A stretch of 64,000 nt of DNA from Typha latifolia (lineage: Eukaryota; Streptophyta; Magnoliopsida; Poales; Typhaceae). The position numbers and the translations under genes are program-made. The stretch is taken from NCBI GenBank assembly GCA_019914945.1, contig CM034105.1, positions 12,400,001 through 12,464,000 of the forward strand. The letters run 5' to 3'. Of this stretch, positions 22,946-32,952 are shown one piece after another. The notes below the pieces were generated by a model, which saw nothing but the letters and a program-made list of their open reading frames with translations, was not told the DNA's origin and did not search any database. Numbering within the stretch: the stretch's first letter is position 1; each line of letters opens with the position of its first letter.

Positions 22946-23761
22946 AAATCAGGTTCAAATTTGACTGGGCTAATTAGCATATAAAAAATTCATCAAATAT
23001 GAACCCTAAAATTTTCGGAGGAATTTAAATATATAATATTATATATAATCGGCCTAAAGATCTTGTTGGGTCATATTAACCCAAGCATCATAATGTTAAG
23101 CTTGTACCGTTGTATCACATAATGATGAAAAAATAATTAATTCACGGTTGAAAAGTTAAAAAGATAATGAATCAAGAATATCCTTTCCCCTTGATGCCTT
23201 GCAAGCACCATCAGGAGAAGATGAACCCCCTGGAAGTAGATTCATACAACAACTAGGACAAGGTACTCACCGAAGAGAATAGACCAAGTGTTCAAAGGAA
23301 TGTAAAGTTTTATTTGTTTGAAAGCTAGAAGTACTAGTAAAATAAGCACCTCATTTGTCTTAGACCATAACCAAATCAACATGTTACTAAGCAACCTGCT
23401 GTTCAAATTTCCTTCAGCTGGTGCGAAATTAACTTAATTTTGGTTACCATGAGCATGAACCTCATCATTCCTATCATCGAACGGTGACAATTAGCATGTA
23501 TACCACCATGGGGATTTGAGTGTTCCAGATATCAAATATATAAACATTATATCTGCAAATCTCTTCAACTGAAAGAAAGGAGAACAAGAAACTCTAGATG
23601 TCAATCACTTGAAGAGATAATCACTCAAGTAATACTTAAGAATGCGCACATTACACATAGTAAAACCAACTTTAGTCTTGTGCACTTCGGGTTCCCTTCT
23701 GCTCCTTTTAACATACATGAGTTCCTGGTGTATGTTTCTTTTGCAATATAGAATGAACTCT

Positions 23762-25607
23762 TCAGCTGCAATATATTGGAGTAGAGGCAGGCTTGTAAAG
23801 GAATGGTTTGACAGTGTGAGAATATCCTGATGGCAGGTTATAGGTGAACTTGACACCGGAATGGGCATCTCCTCTTCTAGTGCAGTGCCCATGGAAGCTG
23901 CTGATGGGCCTCGCCAAGCATGATTCCCACTTGTCACTCTCAGGCATAGTCTCTGCTACAGTATAGATGCCTTTTGAGTTCGTGAAGGCCTGATAATTGA
24001 GAACCTCACCAGATTTAGTGATGCAAAGAACAGCAACTTCAGCACCTGTAGGAAATACAATGACAACCAAATGAATTTGCATTATCTTGAAGGCTCAACA
24101 GGTAGATGAGTCTGCTAAAAGGAAGACACAAAATTCAATTGCCAAACAATTAGGAAATATATAACAATATATATGGACACAAGCTTCTGAAACTATACAA
24201 AGCACATGATAGAGTTCTAGTCTTCTAGACCATGCTATTTTCTTAAATGTCAAATTATTGTAACTCGTAAACCATGGAAGATGGGTTCCCAACTCAATGA
24301 TTCTCATCTGAAAAAATTAGAGAAACAACAGTCTACTTTATGCCTAAGTCGTAATTCCTCTATCATGTTGTACAAAGAAGAATTTAGAATAAATATTATT
24401 GTACACATGATGCATCTACTGAGGATAGCACCCGCTGCAGTAGAAGTCTAAAACCAAGAAAGTGTAGGACCTGCAATCTTTGTCTTCAACCTCTACAGAA
24501 CTCAAGCGTCCAATTTCTGAGAATTGTCTAGATCTAGACTATCATTTTCAGTGGCCCTCATGTTCCTAAAAAAATTTGAGCCCCATTTGCAGGTGCTGAA
24601 CGAGCACAAGATCAATGTAACAGAAAGAGTATCAGAGAGAGTGAGATGATATTTCAGAAGGGCCTGTTCTGATGCATCTAATATGTAACACATGATTACA
24701 TCATAGAATAAAAATCTATATTTAAATTCTTAAGAATACTTAAGTTGTCACAAAAGATTGTAATCTCATCCGAGAACCATGAAAAGTCCATCAGCAAATC
24801 CGTGAATACTTGATGACAGTGTGTTGGATTAGATGTATATGAGTGACGGAAATAAAATATAATGATGGGAAAATATATGTGGCATTCTTTTCAGTGACAA
24901 GTACTAGGTCTATAAACAAGTAAATTTGTAGGAAATTGTCTAGTTCTTCTATGTGACATAGAATCAAGGATCCCTAGAAGTGCAGTGTGTAGAAGATAAT
25001 ATGATGATCTACAAAAAGCAACAACAAGTTCCCAGGATCAGCTATACATAAAGAACGGGGCATGCTATATTTCAATTGGTGTTGTTCCTAAATAGCACAA
25101 CATACCTGGATCTTTGAACAAGAATTTCACATTTCATAATTGCCTTAATAAGCCTCATGATGACTAGAAACACAGAGTACAATTTTAACTACTTTCCAAC
25201 ATTCACGAAGCATCAAATTAAAACCACAAACTTGGTCAATCCCAATAGAGAACTTCAAGAGAACAAATCAAATTCTGAACTTTAACAAGAAATTCATGTC
25301 ATCGCAACATAAATAGAAGAAGAATTACCAAAATTCATTCATAAAGGAATCAGACCAATAGTACTTTAACAATAGAAAATCTGGATTCAAAAGGGGCAAA
25401 TAACAGGCAACCAGGAAATTAATATCAATCTAATCAGATTTGTAATGGTTTACCTTCCAAGATGTGGTCTTCCGGCCCTATGGAAGCATCGCCACAAACG
25501 TCGCAGACCACTCGTCCCCGGATCTCACCCGTCCACGCCTCCGCAGAGCAGAAAGCGAGGAGCAAAACAAGGAGGAGTAGATCTATCGAAGATCTTACTG
25601 GCTCCAT
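23762..25607 (-). CDS. Ole e 1-like secreted protein
   Basis: Two exons on the minus strand, 25454-25607 and 23762-24045, joined in phase 1, give 145 residues. The N-terminus MEPVRSSIDLLLLVLLLAF, ending in CSAEA, is a clear signal peptide. The mature part starts with GEIRGRVVCDVC, the usual Ole e 1-type opening with its Cys pair. Then come GAEVAVLC, GIYTVAE, WESCLARP, HGHC and a C-terminal YC, so the Cys pattern of the family is present. Members are small secreted proteins of the apoplast or cell wall, some expressed in pollen. The molecular function is not established, and nothing here shows that this one is pollen-specific. The single intron separates the first Cys motif from the rest of the domain. 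Confidence 0.92.
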
Positions 25608-26983
25608 CTCTGGGACTCAGAAAAAATTTATAAAAAAAAAATCCCCCCTTATTACTCTCTTTTTCTTGCGATGCTTGTGAGTTGAGAGAGAGAGAGAGAG
25701 GAGCACGATGACTTTGGGAAGTTGGAGACGAACTTAGTCCTCCACTCCTCCTAGGGTGAAAGCGGATCGGGTACGGTCGTACGGATCGAACAGAAGTAAA
25801 ATCCGTATCCCCATCCATTTATTTATTTATTTATTTTACTCTAAATATAAATAAGAATATGGATAATAAACTGGGAGCATAATTGGTTGGCAATCAGCCA
25901 GCCAATCAGCTTACAAATTGATTGAAAAAAAATAAAAATTTGGGATAATTACTCCTAAGACCCTCAACTATATAAAATCTCCTAAATACTCCCATTTAGT
26001 TATTGTACTGCAGAAATGATGATAAAATAGTTATTTAATCTTTTTTTTAATTAAGTCGTAAAGTGATACGCAAAAAATAAAGGGATCAAGAAATAATTAA
26101 TTTTCATCTTTTTATTTTATAATAGAAAATACTCTACGTTTTGCCTTCATAATTATTCACACACTGTAATATGGATATCATTAGGGCTCTTATATTTTGT
26201 TTAAAATATCTCAAAAATATTACGCTGCTAGTTTTTCTAATAGTTAGTTACCATATACTGATATAGATTAAACTTATAGTTAAAGTAAAAGTTAAATAGA
26301 GAATTAGATTTTAAAGTCAAATAAAGAGTACTTTAGATTATTTTTTTATTCCATTACTAAGGTATTTTTGAGGCATTAAAACAACATGCCCATGATAAAA
26401 TTCCATAAAATAAAAACAGAAGATAGTGTTTTTAATAAATTCTCCTTTCTAATAATTAAATTTAAAGAAAAGATGTTTGCCTTCCTTTCTTAAAAAGATT
26501 GTTTTCAAGATTTAAACTCACTACCTACCATTTGAAATCAGATGGTAGAATATCTATTCTCTGACTTCTTTCTCACTATAATTTAGCCAGTCTAGTCATC
26601 GAGATCAATTCGATCATATAATAAATAAGACCCAATGAGAGCTTAATTAGAACCACCAACACTCACTGTGTATTCCAATCAGAGGTTTAGGTACAGCTTT
26701 ATGTTTACCTTTTAATTATCAAATTAAAAGTAAAAAAGATATATATTAATATGATTTAATTTTCCTACATTTTATTGAACATAAAACGAGAAGAAAAAAA
26801 AAAATAATAGTAAAAATTATTATCTTCTCGTTCGAAGGGAAAACTGGAAGCTTTTTCATATACAAGTATGATAAAATGTACAACAATAATAACAACAAAC
26901 CCGAATCAATGCTGTTATAATTGATACCATTTATTTTTAAAATCATAGGAAAAGAAAAGGAGAGAGAATTAAAACAGAAACCC
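25608..26983. other. Intergenic, AT-rich
   Basis: The promoter and leader of the Ole e 1-like gene lie at the left, including a short (GA)n at about 25684-25700. The remainder is AT-rich with no open frame worth calling, up to the 3' end of the bHLH gene. Confidence 0.5.
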
Positions 26984-27568
26984 TTAACGCTCCATTTGTT
27001 CCCGTTCCCCGTCGCCGACTTCTTCCACGGAAGCCTGCGGCGCCGAGATGGCCGCCGCCGACATCGCGTCGGCGAGGGCGCGCATCGCCCTTACCTGCAT
27101 CTCCAGCGCCGCCACGTAGTCCGCCGCCTCTTCCAGCAGCCTCCCCGCCGCCAGCTTGCGACAGCCTGGCACCAGCCGGCCCAGCGCCCTAAGCCGATCC
27201 CCCACCTTCGCCTCCTCCCCCTTCCCCCGCCTCACCATCGGCGGCTGCGCCGATCTCGCGGGGCAGCGCCGGCGGATCCGTCCGCCGGCCTTGAGGAGGA
27301 CCTTCCGCCTACGTCGCCCGAGGAGGATGGCACGGCTCCAGCGGGACTGCCCGCGGGCGGTGAGGGCGAGGGCCGCGTCGGCCGCCGCCTTCACGGCCGC
27401 GGCGCGCTGGGGCGCCTGCGCGTGCCCTTCTCCGGCCGCGCGGAGGGCGGAGACTAGGCGGCGGTTGTAGGTCTGCTCCTGGCCGGGGGTTCGCCACTTG
27501 GTGGTCGGTTGGGAATTTGCAGTCGATCGGGGCTTTTTCTGTAAAGTGGAAGAGGAGGAAGAAAGCAT
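26984..27568 (-). CDS. Atypical bHLH regulator (AIF/IBH1-like, bHLH147-150 group)
   Basis: A single exon on the minus strand encodes 194 residues. I chose the start MLSSSSSTLQKK because the frame further upstream runs through a (CT)n tract that is more likely 5' UTR. The centre has an Ala-rich segment (AAADAALALTARGQ), RWSRAILLGRRRRKVLL, and then a helix-loop-helix around DRLRALGRLVPGC and LEEAADYVAALEMQVRAM. The basic region lacks the usual H-E-R residues for E-box binding. This fits the plant class of non-DNA-binding bHLH proteins (ATBS1-interacting factors, IBH1), which act by forming heterodimers, mainly in brassinosteroid and growth control. The coding region is extremely GC-rich against an AT-rich flank. 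Which member of the group it is cannot be decided here. Confidence 0.85.
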   Translation of the reverse strand: MLSSSSSTLQKKPRSTANSQPTTKWRTPGQEQTYNRRLVSALRAAGEGHAQAPQRAAAVKAAADAALALTARGQSRWSRAILLGRRRRKVLLKAGGRIRRRCPARSAQPPMVRRGKGEEAKVGDRLRALGRLVPGCRKLAAGRLLEEAADYVAALEMQVRAMRALADAMSAAAISAPQASVEEVGDGEREQMER

Positions 27569-27581
27569 GATGGAAATTTTG

Positions 27582-27585
<4 letters not shown>

Positions 27586-27626
<41 letters not shown>
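27586..27626. repeat. (GA)n / (CT)n microsatellite in the bHLH leader
   Basis: About 40 bases of GA (CT on the coding strand) begin some 20 bp upstream of the start codon at 27568, so it probably lies in the 5' UTR. Confidence 0.9.
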
Positions 27627-27627
<1 letters not shown>

Positions 27628-27977
27628 GAATGATTTCAGCAAAGCAAAAGGAGGAGGAGGTGGTGGTAGACAATAGACATAGTGGGGATGTACTTTAAAT
27701 TAATACATAGGAAAGTGGTGTTCGTTTTCTTCAATATTTCTTTTCACATATACCCTTCTAAAATCTCTTATTTGTATATATATTTATTTATTTATTTTGA
27801 TGGGTCTGAGTCGATCTAAAAAGACAAAAACATCCTCACATTAATAGCATTTTTTAAAATCTTTTTTCATCTATTAAATGGCTCAGATTTGAAGCTATAA
27901 CATTAATAATAGTGGTGCAAATAAATAAAAAAAATATTATTATTACCCTGCATCCCAATCCATGGAATTAAAATAAA

Positions 27978-28320
27978 TGTTTGCCTACAAACGCATCAAA
28001 ATTGTTTTATTATGTATTAGTATCATCTGATAGGATGGAGAGAGAGGAAATTTATTTATTTTTTTAAATTGGGAATTATGTCTTCATGGGACATCAACAA
28101 CGATAGGGGTGCACATTCATGGGGACATGGGGGGATGTGAACTGGGATGTGATATAGAAATGTGGATGAGATGAAGCCACATCATGGGCCATTGTTCCAT
28201 GTCAATTCACATGATTCCCTGAATTAAAACAAGTATTTTTTTTTTTTTTTTTTAGTTTTCCTTTTGGTGTTATATAGTTGGTGTTGGAGTTAGATAATAT
28301 TCCCATTTCAATGCTATGAT
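27978..28320 (+). repeat. Direct duplication, copy A
   Basis: Collinear with 29226-29528. Shared blocks in order are GCATCAAA.TTGTTT, AT.TCATCTGATA, ACATTCATG.GGACAT, GATGTGAT.TA.AGAAATGTG, GCCACATCATG, TTTTCCTTTTGGTGTTATAT and ATTCCCATTTCAATGCTATGA. A poly(T) tract of about 20 bases interrupts this copy. Confidence 0.85.
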
Positions 28321-29225
28321 GCGTCTAAACTTCTTTTTCTACAAGGATTTATTTTTTATGTAGAACTTTTTTTTTTTGACATTTTCCTTTAAAATAAACC
28401 CATGGAGTGAGTAATTAATGGAAGGCATTTTGAATATTTTACTTAATTTATTTTTAGATAAATCTTGTTTGCTTCATCGTCTTGGCAGTCTGTTGTTGAA
28501 TCTGGTTCCAAAGTGCACTCTTTTCTCATAAAGAGGTTCATATCTATTTGTTGTTGTTGTTGTAATCGTTGTCTCCTCCGACCTAATTTACCTTGTAATT
28601 ATTTCTCCTTTCGCTGCTGCATCTGTTCTAGCAGTCCTTGAGGCAGTTACGAATTTTTTATTTTTATTTTCTTGTTTTCTCTATTTTCCTCGAGTAGAAG
28701 GCGATAAGGAGGAAGACGAGGGCGTAGAAGAAGAGAGATCCAACAGAAAATGACGAAGAAGGGTGAGAGGGGGGCATGTAGTAAGGATTTGCAATCAGAG
28801 GCAATAATAATTGAGGAAGAGAGATCGAGAAAACTACGTGGGCAACGATAAGAAGAAGAAAGTGGATATAAAAAGAAAAGAAAGGAAAAAATAAGAGAAG
28901 TCTTCACAGCAGAGGAAACAAAGTCCGAACTCTAGCGGAGCTAGGGCTGCTCGTGATTCTAGATAACAAGACAACCATTTCAAAGTATCTTGGTGTAACT
29001 ATCCCTAGATTTTAACCTAATCACTGTCTTTTAAATTCTAATCCAAAGAATCTTGCGATTAGATTCGAACCTAGGCTCCTGATGCTTCAAATTAGTATGA
29101 TTAAGTACTAGCAAGAGTGCATAGAAGTGGACCAATAAAAGTGGCACGCACTACAAGTCAAAGAGCACGCATGGGAGATGGACTACCAAATTACATGTCT
29201 TCCAATCTGTACTTGGTCAAAGTAT

Positions 29226-29528
29226 ATGTTTGTCGATTTCAAACGAATAAATGCATCAAAGTTGTTTCTTGTGTTTTAATATCATCTGATATGATATATA
29301 GATGATATATTTTATCGATTATGTTTTCATGGCACATAGGGTGGAACATTCATGAGGACATACATGGGGGAATAAGAACTCTGATGTGATGTATAGAAAT
29401 GTGAACGAGATGCAGCCACATCATGACCATTGTTTATATCAAAAGAATAAGGTTTTGTTTTGTTTTTTTTTCCTTTTGGTGTTATATTTGGTGCAGGAAT
29501 TGATAGTATTCCCATTTCAATGCTATGA
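29226..29528 (+). repeat. Direct duplication, copy B
   Basis: The second member of the pair described at 27978-28320, about 1.25 kb away in the same orientation, with moderate divergence. Confidence 0.85.
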
Positions 29529-29844
29529 CTATATATTCATGTACACTGGGAGGCTAATCGGATTGCTGACTGACTTGCTAACTCAGTTAGAACTATAGAT
29601 TATAGTCGTATCTAGACTAAATCTCTTCCTTATGCTAGTTTCTGACTTTCGACTTTAAAAGAAAAGATTGCTGTGATTATATTACCTTTTTTTTTTCTAG
29701 AAAAATAAAAGTTTAACGGTGTTCCAATTAAACCGATATTGCTAAAATTTAAATCTTGAAATTAACACTCATACAACATTAGTTCTAACTTCTATCTATT
29801 TAAATAAATTTTTTTCTTAGTTTGTACAGTAGATTTTAAGGTAT

Positions 29845-30215
29845 TTTATAAATCACATCCTGTCTTTGATAATTTTATAATTCCATCTCTTTTTTTTTCT
29901 TTATAATTCTCGTTTAATATCCTATCATTATTTTGACTAACTCATATCAATCAAATTATTAAAATACCCTCACCGCTATTTTTTCCTTCACTCTCTTCTA
30001 AAGAAGCCATGGATAATGCATATATTTATAATTTTTTTTTATATATTATAACAAAATATTTTTTTTGCTGGTTTCATTTAAATTAACAGAAGGTATTAAA
30101 TGTGAATTATAAGAAGAAAAAAAAAATAAGAGTCAGGATTATAAAAATATAAAAGACGAAATGTGAATCACAAAATAGATAAAATATAAGGTGTGATTTA
30201 TAAAATTTTATAGAT
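29845..30215. mobile_element. Candidate MITE-like element with long inverted ends
   Basis: The left end TTTATAAATCACATCCTGTC matches, in inverted orientation, the right end around 30160-30210 (ATAAGGTGTGATTTATAAA). The interior is AT-rich and non-coding. Confidence 0.45.
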
Positions 30216-30433
30216 TTAACCTAATTATTGGCTTCTTAATTCCACGCATCCTGGGCTCATGTAATTTTTGTATAATTCTCGTCAACACGTCAATCATATT
30301 GAGATCCAAATCCAAGATCGAACTCAGAGGACTAATCGCAGCTCCTATAATAATTTTTTAGAGTTAATTTTTTAGAGTTGATCCGAACTCGGACATGCTA
30401 AGTTTTATTAATAAAAATATATCAAACGAACGT

Positions 30434-30483
30434 AACTTTATAATTATAATTATAATAATAATAATAATTATTATTATTATATA
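30434..30483. repeat. AT-rich palindrome, (AAT)n followed by (ATT)n
   Basis: The run of AAT trinucleotides switches to ATT, giving a self-complementary stretch that could form a hairpin or cruciform. Confidence 0.8.
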
Positions 30484-31355
30484 GCCCTTGGTCCACTGAA
30501 ATAGATTAGATATGGGAAAGCCAGATGGGTCGCAGAGCTCTTGTCCTTTGCCTTTTTTCCACTATGAATAGGTGGATTAATCATTAGGCCAAACTGTAGA
30601 CCTTTCTGAATAAATTTCCATCCAACAACCTAACATTTTTGTTATTCGCAAATTGGTCCCTGTCTTCCAACAATTTCTTTTAATATATAAATAAAGAGGA
30701 CTTTAATATTATATCTAGACTCTTGAACTATGACTCAATGTTACTTATTCATTTTTTTTTTCTTCGTTTCGAAATTATCCTCAATTATGATAGGCTACAG
30801 AGTCTTAATTTCTTTATAATAATTCTATCCTTATTAGATTAAGATGAATGGAAAAGGGTTTACATAAAGATGATTAGGAAAAGTGATTAGGGGTTGGCAC
30901 TAACTAGGTGGGGGGATGAATGTTTGGTGAACAAATAGCTTTTGATTTTGATTTGATGGTAGCTTGTGGAGGTGGTAGTTGAGGTTGATTACACTATTCA
31001 TTCTTCTCTTGATCACAATTGCTTGTTTTCTTGCCCACTTTGATAGCTTTTCTTTACCTACTTTGAGAATGGAAAAGGTATAGGTAGGAAAGGCAACATT
31101 CAGATGTGCTTCTCCACTTGATTCCATTCTTTTGTTCATATGGATAATAACACTTCATCTTTAAATAATAAGGTTAATTATTCATTTCTTTTTTGAGAAA
31201 TTTATAATTTTTTTTAAAAAAAGATCTTATCATTTTCTCGCATTTCGCCTTTTATTTCCTCAAAAACATCCCGAGTTAAATTAATCTAACCAATTATCGA
31301 TAGGTTGTGTGTATAATCCACACTCATCGGTATCTATTTAAATTTTTTTTCCGCA

Positions 31356-31392
31356 AAAAGAAGAAGAAGAAGAAGAAGAAGAAGAAGAAGAA
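31356..31392. repeat. (GAA)n microsatellite
   Basis: About 37 bases of GAA repeats in intergenic DNA. Confidence 0.9.
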
Positions 31393-31950
31393 AGAATAAA
31401 GAATATTTTAAGATATTTTAAAATTAAAAATCAAAATCAAAATACCCTAAATCTTGATTCAGTTGTCTGATACTATTATAGAAGTGAGTTAACTTAAGTA
31501 GAAGTATTATAGTCATTAGGTATATATCATTAATTTAACTAATCTATATGATAATAGTATATTAATTAGCCTAATGCTGGGATGATGTTGAGGTGATAAA
31601 ATGAAAAAAAAAACAAATTAGTGTTCACTAAACTAGTTTAGAAAAAAATTTATTCTCAACCCAAAAGCCACCTAAGCTATAAAGTGTGTTAGATATGACA
31701 CAATAAAAGCACAATTGTAGGACTTATTCTGAGTTCCATTCTTGATTTGAACATTGCCAATATTAGTTTCAGCAAATCAAGTCTAATAGAAACTCCACCA
31801 ATATCTCATCAGATACAACCTCTTTTTGCTGATTCATGAAAGCCACAACATGGACTTACCACATTTCGGAGCAAATGAAAGAAGAATGTTGTGCCAAAAG
31901 AGCTCACAAAAGGAAAGAATGAGATAACATAGTTAACTGATGTTCAGATC

Positions 31951-32952
31951 CTATGCAGTAGCATTGCTTCCATCTGTAGATAAAAGTAATTCATATTTAG
32001 CAAGATGGGGTTTTTTTTCATCAGATTAACAGGAAAATGAGTGATAAACTAATATACCCTTGGTATTTGCCGATGTGTAAATAGGCCGCCTGGATCGCAC
32101 CTGTTGGTAAGTTGAAGGCTGCACACAAGTCGACGGCAAAAATGCATGAAGAGAAACTGATGAATGAAAGCTTAGCCCAGAAAATAAAATTAAGTTCAGA
32201 TATTGAGGAAATAATTGATATAGACAATAGTAATTTGTTTCACTTCCTTGATTCTCTGTGGTAAAGATAATTGCATATCGATGGAGACATATTACCTGCA
32301 ACTTTGGCCTTAGCGCTTCGAGAGGTCCTTTTGGCTTCTCAATAGGTGCACCTTGCTGTTAAACTCCAAGAATTAGTAAAAGATGGATGACTTCTTTTCA
32401 GTATTTAAAAAACTTGATCATGTTGGGAGATCACATCATCACATAGAGAATAAAAGAAATCCATATTGAAGGTCATACCTTTCCTAAAGCCCAATCAGCA
32501 GAATCAAAGTAAGCACGCTCATGATCCTGGATATAAAACAAGCCAATGTGGTTTATAAATTGCAAGCAGAAGTAGAAATGCAATATATATTTTTCGGCTA
32601 TATGTATTTGATGGTTGGTGATCATAATAATAAGTAGAAGGTCAAGTACCTTGGAGATGAGTGGTGGTTTCTTTGGTATAATTCCTCCATACTTTCTCTT
32701 GATTACTTCCTCCTGGACATGAGGTAATATAAGAGGTTTATCTTCTTAAAAGATCATCTTGATTTGATCAGTGTAGCTCAAATAAAATTTGTGGATGTTT
32801 GGCCAACAAAAAAATTGTAATGTAGTATGTACATGATATCAAACTTCATAGCAAACACTGGAAGAAGAAAAGAATATAACCTCTTGTTGGGTTGAGGGCA
32901 TGAGTTTCTCAGCAACATGCTCATTAGTATCAGCACTTTGCATGTCTGTCAT
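31951..32952 (-). CDS. Endosulfine/ARPP19-type phosphoprotein
   Basis: Six short exons on the minus strand: 32881-32952, 32650-32712, 32479-32526, 32296-32355, 32058-32118 and 31951-31973. They give 108 residues with frame kept at all joins. The core reads KYGGIIPKKPPLISK, then RAYFDSADWALGK, then KPKGPLEALRPKLQ and YQQVRSRRP. FDSADW is the plant form of the endosulfine motif FDSGDY; its Ser, residue 54 here, is the site phosphorylated by Greatwall-type kinases in animals and yeast, which turns the protein into an inhibitor of PP2A-B55. The plant role is inferred from that family. The small size and lack of membrane segments or a signal peptide fit a soluble regulator. The last exon adds only DGSNATA. 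A leader exon probably lies at 35576-35650. Confidence 0.92.

Larger units (their letters stand above)
21539..23761. other. Intergenic with two candidate small inverted-repeat elements
   Basis: The transporter leader and promoter lie at the left edge. From about 21720 to 22545 the ends are inverted copies (left AGGGTAAATTACATTTTCATCC, right, on the other strand, TTAATTACATGTTGACCCC), with an (AT)n run at 22121-22153 inside. A second pair of inverted ends (ATAATTGCACTGACACC and, reversed, TAATTACACCTAGA) bounds 22673-22945. Both are probably MITE-like insertions. The right end from 23000 is the 3' flank of the Ole e 1-like gene. No coding gene seen. Confidence 0.5.
27627..31950. other. Gene-poor, repeat-rich interval
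   Basis: No convincing gene over 4.3 kb. It holds a diverged direct duplication (27978-28320 and 29226-29528), a poly(T) run near 28233-28252, a purine-rich block at 28680-28900, a candidate inverted-repeat element at 29845-30215, an (AAT)n/(ATT)n palindrome at 30434-30483, and a (GAA)n run at 31356-31392. A 79-codon frame at 30900-31139 (minus) has no recognisable domain. The last 200-300 bases are probably the 3' UTR of the endosulfine-like gene. Confidence 0.55.

Noticed and set aside
26921..27470. Long plus-strand frames (178 and 104 codons) opposite the bHLH gene
   Set aside because: They arise from the high GC content of the antisense strand, and the minus-strand frame has the recognisable helix-loop-helix.
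28647..28907. 86-codon minus-strand frame with a signal-like start
   Set aside because: It is the complement of a purine-rich, low-complexity block and shows no domain or conserved motif.
30900..31139. 79-codon minus-strand frame starting MNKRMESSGEAH
   Set aside because: No recognisable domain, and no promoter or splice context; length is within chance for this AT-rich DNA. It could be a remnant of an unknown gene.
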